From: Aphrocallistes beatrix
Lineage: Eukaryota > Porifera > Hexactinellida > Sceptrulophora > Aphrocallistidae
DNA: 64,000 nucleotides
Direction: 5' to 3'
Assembly: GCA_963281255.1 (NCBI GenBank)
Contig: OY725488.1
Location: forward strand, 5,987,524-6,051,523
A program made the position numbers and the translations under genes. The notes beneath the pieces were generated by a model, which was given only the letters and a program-made list of their open reading frames with translations, ran no database searches and had not been told where the DNA came from. Of this stretch, positions 11,601 to 21,604 are shown piece by piece. Numbering within the stretch: the stretch's first letter is position 1; the number at the start of each line of letters is the position of its first letter.

Positions 11601-12866
11601 GAATACAATTAAGAAAAATCTAAATTCCATTGATACCGTCTGTGCTATCATCAGTGAACATCTTTCTTGTACTCCACTTACGATGTCGACAGTATCAATC
11701 TGGCATACCTTTAAACTAATTATAAACTTTCTATGATCATCATCACTTCCTCTTGATTGTTTGAAACCACATAGACAGCAGTCAGACTGCATAATTGCTT
11801 TTAAGTTCGATGTACATATGTATTTACAATTAATTAAATAATTCTTGGAATCGTTTGGTTTTTAACAGAAGTTGAATGCATTATTAATTTAATATTGTGT
11901 GGAAACGAAAGAATATCGTCAAAATACTACAATAAATACTTCTAACAGGTGTGTGCTTATATTTAATTTTGGTTGTTATTGATGTTCTTTTTCAGATGTC
12001 TCAGAGTCTAACCTGGCAGTACAGACAGTCCATTCTCATGGACACTGCTCGGGGTCTGCTCTACCTCCATGCAGCTGACCCTGAACATCCGCTCATTCAC
12101 AGAGATGTTAAAACGTATGTCTATTCAGATAGGCTCTAATTAGTAAGGCGGGGAAACATAACATATTAGTTCTGATCATTGCAGAATTAGTTGTATTCTA
12201 CAATATATGGCAGTGTGAATCGTATTCTGATTGGTTTATACTTGTTTATCATTAGTGCTAATGTGTTACTTGACGCATTTATGCAAGCAAAGGTTGGAGA
12301 TTTTGGATTGGCTCGTCAAACGGACATCAATGATCAGAAAAAAACCGGGACCATTCTTGGAACTTCTGGGTACATACCTCCAGAGTATTATAGAGGAGAA
12401 ATCAGTGTTAAAACAGATATTTTTGCTTTTGGCGTTGTGATTCTAGAGGTCTTGACTGGCCTCCCTTCTTTCGATGGACAGAACGATCCCAAAGAATTGG
12501 TGAGTGACAATATTTAATATAATTATATTACACCCTATTTTAAAATTGCATTTAAATAATAAACTTTCACTCACGTTTGTTCTCTATAACCGCATCCAAT
12601 TGAATTCCTCTCTTATAACATAGTATGTATCATAGGTTTCTAGATTGAGAAGGGTTATAGAAAAAGACTACAAACGAATGATTCGATGGATCGACAAGCT
12701 CTCTGGGAAATGGCCAACTGGTGCATATGTTGACATTTCTGAACTTGCTTGGAATTGCTTGGAAAAATTTCCAGAGGAAAGGCCTTTGATGTTTAAGGTG
12801 GTTACATGTTATATTATACCTTACTTCGTTCTGAAATTCCAATTCGAACAACTTGGTACTTTCTAG
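8700..12866 (+). CDS. IRAK/Pelle-like serine/threonine kinase, seven exons
   Basis: Exons that join in frame: 8700-9049, 9114-9345, 9577-9638, 10464-10578, 11996-12114, 12256-12499 and 12636 onward. The first about 120 residues are Pro/Asn-rich, and no death domain is apparent. The kinase domain has the P-loop GEGGFGPVYLG, VAIK lysine, catalytic loop HRDVKTANVLLD, DFG (DFGLAR) and PPE in place of APE. The hinge CIVYEYMSNGTL carries Tyr at the gatekeeper position, a hallmark of IRAK kinases, which act downstream of Toll/IL-1 receptors. Reading on from the last exon gives a stop at 12866. A weak donor at 12798 leaves open a further exon. Introns 3 and 4 contain transposons. The kinase assignment is firm, but the IRAK role is inferred from the kinase domain alone. 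Confidence 0.8.
9667..9803. repeat. 26-bp tandem repeat (AAGATACATACTTTAATTTC)
   Basis: About five units of AAGATACATACTTTAATTTCCATTTC in an intron of the kinase gene. A further unit lies at 10406-10430, on the other side of the MITE at 9804-10405, so the MITE inserted into the array. Confidence 0.85.
9804..10405. mobile_element. Tigger-like element, CAGG-CCCTCGCCGTTCGCG ends
   Basis: About 600 bp with inverted ends (CAGGCAGCCCTCGCCGTTCG on the left, CAGGTATCCCTCGCCGTTCG as the complement of the right) flanked by TA. It splits a 26-bp tandem array in a kinase intron. The interior has no long reading frame, so it is non-autonomous. Confidence 0.75.
10736..10865. mobile_element. hAT-type MITE with 8-bp target duplication
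   Basis: A 130-bp element with ends CATAGGCGCCGAACT and the complement of CAGGGGCGCCGAACT. It is flanked by direct GACACAAC repeats (10728-10735 and 10866-10873), the 8-bp duplication expected of hAT elements. It lies in a kinase intron. The rest of that intron (10874-11995) shows nothing recognisable. Confidence 0.85.
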
Positions 12867-13100
12867 TACCTTGCTTCAAAAATTGGATAAAATTTAATGT
12901 TTGAATATCGTTTTAAATATGTTTTCTACGGCTGCCTTTGCATACGCAGGGTAATGTTTGGTAACTAATGTTTTAGATCTACATTGCATACAACTTAGTA
13001 GCGCATGTTCTTATAGCATTTTATGATGCCCAGTACTTTGTAGTGGCTCGAAAAATTCCAATCTAAATTGAAAATGTCAGTTCATCATTGAATGGGTATC

Positions 13101-13583
13101 TGTAACGAATTGATTGAAGAAACTGCCAAACACAGAAAGCTGATTTTTGGCATGTGGGAGTCTTTTGGCTATGGCTCCACTAAGTTCTGAGCTCAGACGA
13201 AAATGTCGACTCATCATGGAATTATGACGTCATTGTCACCTTTTTTACTATTATAATTTCAGTTTTTCGACTATAGCTCAGCCATTTAGGTGATAGAAAG
13301 TTGAAATTTTAATAGAATGTGTATATTAATATTTCTCAAATATGGTACAACTCTCATCAAAAAATGATGACTCAGCACTCTGTTATGACGTCGTCGTCAT
13401 CATCACGCATAAAAAATCGAAAAATTGTCAAATTTTGTGATTTTTCGAGTGATATTGATTACAACAGTAAGACCGACGTATTTTGAGATTTTATCTACCT
13501 TATAATTTTATAATTAATCAATGTGAGCCCAGGCGCCCAAAGGGCGCCTCCGGCCGCGCAGCGCAAGCAAGCGAAGCGCGCTT
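13101..13583 (+). mobile_element. GC-head element variant 2, copy B
   Basis: Runs from TGTAACGAATTGATTGAAG to the GC-rich end GCAAGCAAGCGAAGCGCGCTT. It shares the internal landmarks of the copies at 31541 and, in reverse, 4317 and 58981. It has no coding capacity. The 12867-13100 stretch between the kinase and this element holds nothing recognised. Confidence 0.7.
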
Positions 13584-13600
13584 ATGTATATACATATACA

Positions 13601-13788
13601 CAGTCGACTCCGCTTAATAGAGTCACTTTTTAATCGGGTCAACCGCTTAATCGGGCCATTTTTGGCAGGACCGGAATAGCTCTCACACGTAGAAGCCAAT
13701 ACAAAATATTTTAGGTTAATAGGGTTATCCGCTTAATCGGGGCAAAATGTCCTCTGACTGATGTGACCCTATTAAGCGGAGTTGACTG
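13601..13788. mobile_element. Pogo/Tigger-like MITE, CAGTCGACTCCGCTTAAT family, copy 3
   Basis: A 188-bp copy in the opposite internal orientation to the copies at 1051 and 2994. It ends in GTTGACTG and is followed by TA. It follows 17 bases after copy B of the GC-head element, in TATACATATACA sequence. Confidence 0.8.
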
Positions 13789-15139
13789 TATATACATATT
13801 TGTGGACGACCGAAACCAAGATTTTACTGAAACCGAATTTCGGCCGAAACTAAACTTTCCTCCCGAAATACCGAAACCGACTTTCGGTATTTCGGTCACT
13901 AATTGCAAGACACAATACTATTTTAATTTTAACCATCACAGTTGCAGTAATAAAATTAATAAAATTACTCAATTACCTAGAATCAACTGCACTGATCGAA
14001 AAGAATTGCCAAAGTGGAGAACGATTACTGGACATATTGTTAATTAATGACGTTCAAATGCCTAATTGGTTGCCCCCCAGTGGCTACGCCTATAAATCCT
14101 AATTGTGTACCGAGATGAAGCGGTCCGGCAATTTCATGAACCGAACCGGTCTGGATCGAGCCTTATTCTGAGTGTACGATCGACTACGGTCTGGATCGTA
14201 GAACGCACGGTCCGGACCGGACCGGTTTCAATCTGGACCGCTGCATCTCTGATTGTGCTGCTTCATCGTTTAATTGTTGTTCTTTGCCTATACTTATCCA
14301 GCAAAATATCGGATCGTAGTGTAGCTAGTCCTTACCAACATTGACCAATCCACTGCATCCCATTGTTCTTTTATGTTTTTTGCCATACTTTATGCTTAAA
14401 TGCTTCTTGAGTTAATGTTATTCTGATTTCAAAATGCAGTTGACGAAATTCGTGCGTATCCTGTTCTAAATGGACGTGATAGTTCGTTCCTGGCTGTGCA
14501 ATGAGTAGCAACACTAGCACGTGTCTGTTTGTGATTTTAAATGGTGTGGTGACGGATTCACATTGTCTACTAAATACAGCAAATTTGCAAAAAGTAGAAT
14601 TAACACTTTGTTTCTTACTCAATAGTGTTGTGTAAGATTCGGTTTCTATTCTTCGTAATTCTAATTTGACCATACTAAAACGTCAACTAGCATTTAGGTA
14701 ATACCTCATCGTAACCGTTAGACATTTTCATAAATTACATTTTGTGTTACACATACGTACTATATTGTCGAGTCGAAATCCATATCGGGTAAATTACCTA
14801 CTAGGATGATGATTGGTAGAAAATATTTTGAATCAGTACTTTTATATAGACTCCCACACTAACATCCCTCAACTCCCAATTAATGTTTGAGTTTTGTTCA
14901 TTCTTCAAACCATTATTCCTTGAGAGATATGTATTATAAGATTTACCTGAATGACATTCCTTCATATCTTTCGAAAAAAGGACAACTTGGGAACCTAATT
15001 TGAAAATATTCGACGCGATAATTATAGTACAATCGAATAAATCAATTTTCTAGACTATGCTTTAAATAACAAATATATTTTGATTGATTTTGTATTGATG
15101 ATGATATACTAGAAAATTTGATACAGAAAGAACGAAGAC
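13789..15139. other. Intergenic stretch upstream of Piwi
   Basis: Positions 13805-13900 carry repeated CGAAACCGAAATTTCGG-like palindromes, and 14115-14240 has CCGGTC-rich repeats. The remaining sequence (14250-15139) shows no convincing gene. It should contain the Piwi promoter and any non-coding 5' exon, but no motif could be assigned. Confidence 0.4.
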
Positions 15140-17791
15140 ATGGCAAGTAATGGGAATGGTGTTCAGGGGAGAGGGCGAGCACGGGGTCGTGCTCGTGCAG
15201 TCCCTCCTGCTTCCGCCCCTCGCCCACCCGACCAACCTGTTGTACCGCCAACACAGCCTCATTCCATCCCCCCGACTCCTGTATCCCAGCAGGAATCAGA
15301 GCCCTCGGTCGGGCGGAGTCAGCGCGGCAGAGGAACCTCTGTGGAGCAGCAGGCGGTCCCTGGACCCAGCCCCAGCTCCGGGTCTAGCGGAGCCGCCACT
15401 CCGTCGATAACTACCGGTATGGGTGGTCTAAAGATCGGCTCTGAAACCGGAAGCAGCAGAGGTCCCAGACGCATGTCGGATGATCTAACAACACGTCCCG
15501 AGGGATTTGACAAGCGCGGAACCTGCGGTCAGATGGTCAAGGTTTGCAGTAACTTCTTCGAACTGACTCAGAAGCCCACCTGCCAAATCTACCAGTACAC
15601 AGTCAGCTACGATCCAGAAATAGACAACAAGAGGTTCCGCAGCAAACTTCTCTACGAGCACGCTCCCATCATTGGCACAGCGCGCGTGTTTGATGGCATG
15701 ACACTCTACATCCCTCATCAGTTGCCGGATGAGAGTACCACACTCGTTTCCAAGCGCACCAGTGACGATACCGATATTCAAATCACAGTCAAGTTCACGA
15801 ATCAACTTCTGGCTAACTCTCCTGCCTCCCTACAGCTCTACAACATCATTTTCCGTAAACTTCTTGACAAGATCGACATGGAGCAGATAGGCCGTTATTA
15901 TTACCATCATAAACGGCCTGTCCGTATTGAGAAACACAAAATAGAGATTTGGCCTGGCTTTATAACTTCAATACTCAACTATGAGTCACGAGTGATGTTA
16001 TGCGCAGACGTCTCTCACAAGCTCCTTAGGACAGACTCGGTGCTGGACTATCTCTACCAGATCTACGACGACTGCCAGGGTGGAGGAAATTTCCACGAAT
16101 TGGCCGCGAAGAAATTGGTGGGAGAAATCGTTTTGACACGATACAACAATAAAACGTATCGCATTGATGACATCGACTGGACTAAGTGCCCTAGTGATAC
16201 GTTCGACAAAAAGGAAGGTCCAATCACATACATTGCGTACTACCAGCGTGCGTACAACAGAGAACTGACAGATATGAAGCAGCCGCTACTCGTCTCTCGA
16301 CCTAAGAAGAGGGATCAGCGTAAAGGTGAGGACGACGGTCCAATCTATCTGGTTCCTGAGGTGTGTACTCGCACGGGACTCTCCGAGGAGACCAGGGAAG
16401 ACTTCCATATAATGCGAGACATCGCTGAGCATACGCGCATCAAACCTGAACAGAGGGGGGAGCAGTTGAGGAATTTCATTGGGGAGATGAAGACCAATAA
16501 GGAATGCAAGGAGATTATGAACGCGTGGGGCTTCCAGTTCGCTGATGATATCCTCTCCTTTGATGCCAGAGTAATGGCGCCGGAAAAGATAAGTATGAAG
16601 AATGGCAATTTTGTCTACAAAGCAGCAGATGCTGACTGGTCCCGTGAGATGAAAGGACAGAAACTCATCAGTACAGTAGATCTGGTCAAGTACCTCCTAC
16701 TCTTCTCTCGCAGGGATTCTCTAAAAGCGCAAGACTTCTTTAACACTCTCGCGAAGGTTGGTCCACCCATGGGCATGAATATAGCGGATCCAATCGTCTG
16801 TGAGCTGGCGGATGATCGTACCGACACATTTCTCCGCGCGATCAAGGATAACCTCACTCCTGATGTCCAAATGGTGATCTGCTTACTCCCGAATAACCGT
16901 AAGGATCGATACGATGCCATTAAGAAGCTCTGCTGCGTAGAGAAGCCGGTCCCCAGCCAGGTTATTCTAGGACGCACTTTGAATAAGAAACAGACGCTTT
17001 TCAGCGTTTGCACCAAGGTCGCAATGCAGCTGAATTGTAAGATGGGAGGAGAGCTATGGGCCTTGGAAATCCCCCTCAAGCGTTTGATGATTCTAGGGAT
17101 TGACTGTTACCATGACACGGCACAGAGAGGGAGGTCGGTAGCTGCTTTCATTTCCACCACCAATGATACGCTCACGCGGTTCCACTCACGCGTTGCCTTC
17201 CAGCATTCAGGACAAGAACTGCTGGACGCTATCAGAACTTGCATGACCGCCGCACTCAGGAACTACCTGGAACTTAACAAACATCTCCCAGAGCGCATTA
17301 TCCTCTATCGAGATGGAGTGGGAGATGGTCAACTTGGTATCGTGAAGGATCATGAAATCCCTCAATTCACTCACTGTTTCGAACAGTTTGAGGGCTACAA
17401 TCCTAAATTTGCTGTCGTCGTCGTGAAGAAGCGCATAAACACTAGAATATTCCTACGTGACCAGGGAGGTCTGACCAACCCACCCCCTGGGACCGTTATC
17501 GACACAGAGGTGACTAAACCTGAGTGGTACGACTTCTTTCTTGTCGCCCAATCCGTCCGTCAGGGTACAGTCACTCCCACTCATTACCATGTACTCCATG
17601 ACACGAGCGGATTGCGTCCAGATCACATTCAGCGGCTGACTTACAAACTTTGTCATTTGTATTACAACTGGCAGGGAACTGTTCGCGTCCCCTCTCCGTG
17701 CCAATACGCGCACAAACTTGCTTTTCTTGTTGGGCAAAGCATCCACAAAGAGCCATCTCTGGAATTGTCTAATAGGCTATTTTTCCTATAG
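15140..17791 (+). CDS. piwi: Piwi-clade Argonaute protein
   Basis: One uninterrupted 883-residue frame. Piwi proteins bind piRNAs and cut transposon transcripts, mainly in germline and stem cells. The N-terminus has GRGRARGRAR, an RG-rich stretch of the type methylated on arginine and bound by Tudor proteins. An N domain, PAZ domain (about residues 290-400) and PIWI domain (about 560-870) follow. The slicer triad is intact: Asp655 in GIDCYHD, Asp725 in YRDGVGDGQ and His815 in PTHYHVLHD. The C-terminus (YAHKLAFLVG, then SLELSNRLFFL) matches the usual Piwi end, so the gene is complete. It contains no introns, unusual for the family. A retrocopy origin is possible, but every key residue is conserved. 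Confidence 0.96.
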   Translation: MASNGNGVQGRGRARGRARAVPPASAPRPPDQPVVPPTQPHSIPPTPVSQQESEPSVGRSQRGRGTSVEQQAVPGPSPSSGSSGAATPSITTGMGGLKIGSETGSSRGPRRMSDDLTTRPEGFDKRGTCGQMVKVCSNFFELTQKPTCQIYQYTVSYDPEIDNKRFRSKLLYEHAPIIGTARVFDGMTLYIPHQLPDESTTLVSKRTSDDTDIQITVKFTNQLLANSPASLQLYNIIFRKLLDKIDMEQIGRYYYHHKRPVRIEKHKIEIWPGFITSILNYESRVMLCADVSHKLLRTDSVLDYLYQIYDDCQGGGNFHELAAKKLVGEIVLTRYNNKTYRIDDIDWTKCPSDTFDKKEGPITYIAYYQRAYNRELTDMKQPLLVSRPKKRDQRKGEDDGPIYLVPEVCTRTGLSEETREDFHIMRDIAEHTRIKPEQRGEQLRNFIGEMKTNKECKEIMNAWGFQFADDILSFDARVMAPEKISMKNGNFVYKAADADWSREMKGQKLISTVDLVKYLLLFSRRDSLKAQDFFNTLAKVGPPMGMNIADPIVCELADDRTDTFLRAIKDNLTPDVQMVICLLPNNRKDRYDAIKKLCCVEKPVPSQVILGRTLNKKQTLFSVCTKVAMQLNCKMGGELWALEIPLKRLMILGIDCYHDTAQRGRSVAAFISTTNDTLTRFHSRVAFQHSGQELLDAIRTCMTAALRNYLELNKHLPERIILYRDGVGDGQLGIVKDHEIPQFTHCFEQFEGYNPKFAVVVVKKRINTRIFLRDQGGLTNPPPGTVIDTEVTKPEWYDFFLVAQSVRQGTVTPTHYHVLHDTSGLRPDHIQRLTYKLCHLYYNWQGTVRVPSPCQYAHKLAFLVGQSIHKEPSLELSNRLFFL

Positions 17792-18684
17792 GTTATGGCA
17801 TCCTAAGTATATTTTTCTATAAATATGCTTATACTTCGCCTTCTTGATTTGAGTGAAAAGTAGAACTCGGCCTAACTACTTTATTTATCATCATCTTTCC
17901 TAATATTTCTTAGTTCCTGAGATTCATGCATTGTTATGTAATCTAGATACATTATTCTTCTTAGTTTATGTAACCATTAATTCATTTATGCTAATGGGGA
18001 GAAGCTAATTTGACTTGGTTATTTTAGCTAGGGAACTGGAAACTTAGGTTGTTAATAAGGATAAAGCTCTTTGTGAAACATGGGTTATTGATAGTGGGAT
18101 TTCCGTTCAGCACTCAGCCAGTGCTACAAACTCTGTGACCACACGAGTGGAATGTACTGAATGTAACACTTGACATCCGTAATCAACATCTATACTATCC
18201 TGCTGAGATACTGTTCCCACTCAAAACCCCTATTTTGTTTGCTCCTAAATTTTAGTTTCATCACCCACTGTTCTACATTATATAAACAAACTTTTTGCTT
18301 TTGTGTAACGTCGAAATAAAGGACAGCTTAGTTATATTTTTTACATTTTAGGTGCTGCAAAGACTCCATGAAATATCTGAGGCGAGTCATGTAGAGGCCG
18401 CTCGAATGCCGCTATACAATCACTGATCTCGTGGTTTAAAGGCACTTTGAAGTAAAGTTCAAGTTATATTTGGATTCAATATAGTTTGTATGTTGTATGA
18501 TATATATATTGTCAAATCTAAATTGAATGAATATATTACAATGCACTGAGCTACGTAGACAGATAAGCACGTTGTTTTCATATCTTCAGTTCGTATTGAA
18601 AAATGCCATATTACGTTCTTATCCGTTGGTATGAGTGTTTTAGGAGAGTATAAATTATTCCCCTACTTCTCATAGCAGTCACAG
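17792..18684. other. Intergenic stretch between Piwi and NDUFS7
   Basis: No gene is seen. An AATAAA at about 18316 could serve as a distant polyadenylation signal for Piwi. Nothing else is recognised. Confidence 0.4.
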
Positions 18685-19347
18685 ATGCTGAGCTTAACAC
18701 GCTCAGTGTCCAATACTCTCAAGCAACGCTCTTCCTTCCAGCGTGTTTTAGTCCGTAATGCCGCGTCCATTAATTACGGAGGACAGACGAAGGAAACAAA
18801 CTCCCCCAAACCGCTAGTTCCTAGGAACGATACTGCAGGCATTGTCACGAAATTAAAACCCGGAAAAAGGTTCGATAACGCGGCAGAATACGTTCTCACT
18901 AAAGTTGAAGAAGTTTTCAACTACGCACGAGCAAACTCTCTTTGGCCAATGACATTCGGGTTAGCTTGTTGTGCTGTTGAGATGATGCATGCGGCGGCGG
19001 CTCGCTACGATCTGGACAGATTCGGGATAGTTTTCCGTGCAACGCCCAGGCAATCAGATGTGATGATAGTAGCTGGCACCCTCACCAACAAGATGGCCCC
19101 TGCCTTGAGAAAGGTGTATGATCAGATGCCGGAGCCATGCTGGGTGATATCCATGGGTAGCTGTGCGAATGGCGGAGGTTACTATCACTACTCCTATTCG
19201 GTGGTGCGAGGCTGTGATCGCATTGTTCCGGTGGACATCTACGTACCCGGGTGTCCCCCTACAGCTGAAGCACTCGTATATGGACTGCTCCAGCTGCAGA
19301 AGAAAATCAAACGTACACAAACAATTAGACTTTGGTACCGGAAGTGA
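18685..19347 (+). CDS. NDUFS7: NADH dehydrogenase iron-sulfur protein 7 (complex I, PSST/20 kDa)
   Basis: A single exon of 220 residues, close to the usual length. The subunit sits at the junction of the complex I arms in the inner mitochondrial membrane. It carries cluster N2, the last Fe-S centre before ubiquinone. The first about 40 residues are rich in Arg, Ser and Thr with few acids, as in a mitochondrial targeting peptide. The N2 ligands are visible: Cys95-Cys96 in GLACCAVEM, the Cys in MGSCANGG and the Cys in VPGCPP. The end [11 protein letters not shown] is the conserved C-terminus. The start codon gives a full presequence. An AATAAA lies about 55 bases after the stop. Confidence 0.97.
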   Translation: MLSLTRSVSNTLKQRSSFQRVLVRNAASINYGGQTKETNSPKPLVPRNDTAGIVTKLKPGKRFDNAAEYVLTKVEEVFNYARANSLWPMTFGLACCAVEMMHAAAARYDLDRFGIVFRATPRQSDVMIVAGTLTNKMAPALRKVYDQMPEPCWVISMGSCANGGGYYHYSYSVVRGCDRIVPVDIYVPGCPPTAEALVYGLLQLQKKIKRTQTIRLWYRK

Positions 19348-20121
19348 CCCTAAATATTAAAATCGAATGAGAATTGATTAAAATTTACTGTAATGATTAA
19401 TAAACTAATATCAATCAGTGACATAATATAGAACCGTTAGAATATGATTACACTGGCCTGTATTTATACTTGTCAGGGAATCGTTACTTTGGATATGATG
19501 TCTTTATCCGTGTTTCACCTGAATCTAGATGATTACACTGACTTATTGAACTGATCCTGTCATTCTAGCAGCTACATATATCACTCCATTTTATGTGAAA
19601 ACAATATATTCGTACGTATATTTCTCTTAGTTACTAAGGTGCATCTGTCAGCGAAAAATACAACATTTGTAAGCCGAGGTGAATTATCAAATGAACCCGA
19701 TGAATGAGTATTCGTTGACTTTAAATGAGAAATTTTAGAATACATTGCTGCATAATTGAATTCTCCATTTTAGATATCAAATCGAATATATAGTGGTGCT
19801 TTACCCAAGAGGCTGACAAAGTTGAGTGGCCGTTATCCCAGGTTTCACTGTAGGTTATAACTTGTATTTGTGTGTCCTAAATCAATCGCTATGTCATGTG
19901 GCATACGCAGACTATCTTTGAAGAACAGGAGTTCACTGACTCTGGAGTTGCCACATGCTCTCTCTAGCACTGATCCCATCAATGCAATAGTGCAATCAGG
20001 GCTTCATCTAGCTTGTCTAGGATAAATGTCTAGAATTGTTCCTCATTATTTTCACGCGCCTTACCAACATATTTAATATAGAGATATATGAGTTTTGACA
20101 GAAAGCTTCCCACGTCTAGAT

Positions 20122-20400
20122 TCATTTTGGTTTGACTTTACGCGCCTGTAGGCGCGCCGGAAACGCCTGGATGAAGCATTGCTCTACAAATCGAATGTTC
20201 TCACCTTTGACTGAGATGTGATTCACCTGGGTAGTCACTAGTAAGGACATTGTTCTGTTTATCCGAACAGAAACCATGTCCCTTTCCACTCCCTCCCCGT
20301 GAATATTGAAGGATTGGAGTCTGCTAACGGATTTATGGAACACGTGGAGACACAGGTTGTCTACAAGCTTCAGTACATAAACTGAATTGTTTAACTAAGT
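20122..20400 (-). CDS. Possible last exon of an unrecognised minus-strand gene
   Basis: On the minus strand an acceptor-like CAATTCAG precedes an open frame that runs to a TGA at 20122. The translation looks protein-like (for example TTQVNHISVKGENIRFVEQ, ending ARKVKPK) and has no low complexity. It has no start of its own and no recognised upstream exon. No family is recognised. It could equally be a chance frame. Confidence 0.2.
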
Positions 20401-20741
20401 TCACAATATATAGCAACCACTCTATTTTATAATCCAAATAAACTATATATGTGTCCTATACGCGTATATACACATCTCCATTACTCGATACAGATATGTG
20501 CAAGATTAGAGAGCAAACCCCAGATCCTTTCTTACCTACTCTAGACAGGATATGAGATTCTGGTAGCTAGTACAAGAGCATGGCGCAATCTACAGAATTA
20601 CTAGCATACAGATTCTCCCTACTCAGAGCTACCCCAATTCGAAGAATAATTTCTCCGACTGTATGAGTTAATGTATTCTCCTTCTTAAGAGTAAATTACG
20701 GCTTAGAGGTCAAATTGAAAAGTTCTTTAAAAGACACTTAC

Positions 20742-20847
20742 TGGCAGGAATGAGGTTGAAATTTTGAGTTTACCATCCAAAACGCCTCCAAAGGGTACTT
20801 GGTGTGGTTTTGGTGGTAAACTGAAAATTTCAACCTCATTCCCGCCA
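20742..20847. repeat. Inverted repeat (MITE-like palindrome)
   Basis: Arms TGGCAGGAATGAGGTTGAAA and the near-complement ending ATTCCCGCCA surround a short loop. The whole could fold into one hairpin of about 45 bp. Confidence 0.7.
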
Positions 20848-21604
20848 AAAAGTGGACTTTTTTAACAATTTTTTACATATATGAATGACGAGTCTCACAA
20901 TATGCTTATGCCACGAGGAAATTCAAATTCACCAGATCCTGAGGCCTTGACAGCATGAAGTGGGGTAGTTGGGAATGGAAAATACCTTCTCTGGGTCAGC
21001 TGTTAGATGTCTTCTATACCTCTCTGTCTCGCACTGGGACACAACTCCGCTGGTCCCTTCGCCTATTCGCTGTTCCAATCAATAGCACCAATTAATCAAA
21101 GCATGAGTTTCTTTCTACTTCCATCAAGTCTATCACTACTGCACTGCTTCATACCACTGCAGAAGATGTAGGTAGAGTGGTGCACTCTATGAAAGAAAAA
21201 CAACTCTTGCACTATGGATAGCTCATATTATCACCTCACGTGCTAGCTTAAGATGCCACGACTTCATCTTGATCAGATTATTTTGTACTAGTGAAATTAT
21301 TTTTCAAGAAACTACATTTCATACATAGTATGTATTTGTATTGCTACTAATCTCCTATTTAGAAACTTTTGAGTTCAAATATTTTTTCATTCCAGACATT
21401 CGATTTGAGTCTCTTATTAAGTAATTTATTGGGTCTCCCAATCGTCATTTTTTGGAAAAAAATCAACGTAAATTGTAGAAAACATCGTACCAATGAGAGA
21501 TATCATATGATATGATTACTTCCGTATTCTTGTCTCTGAAGTAATACTGCGTTACTAGTATGGTATTACCTTACCTGACGTCTTGTTATGCTGTATTTAG
21601 ATTG

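Larger units (their letters stand above)
19348..21604. other. Long intergenic stretch between NDUFS7 and TTC8
   Basis: 2.2 kb without a confident gene. It holds a candidate minus-strand exon (20122-20400) and an inverted repeat (20742-20847), both listed separately. The rest shows only AT-rich sequence. Confidence 0.45.

Noticed and set aside
14371-14673. 100-residue minus-strand frame upstream of Piwi
   Set aside because: No recognisable motifs and no splice context; compatible with a chance frame.
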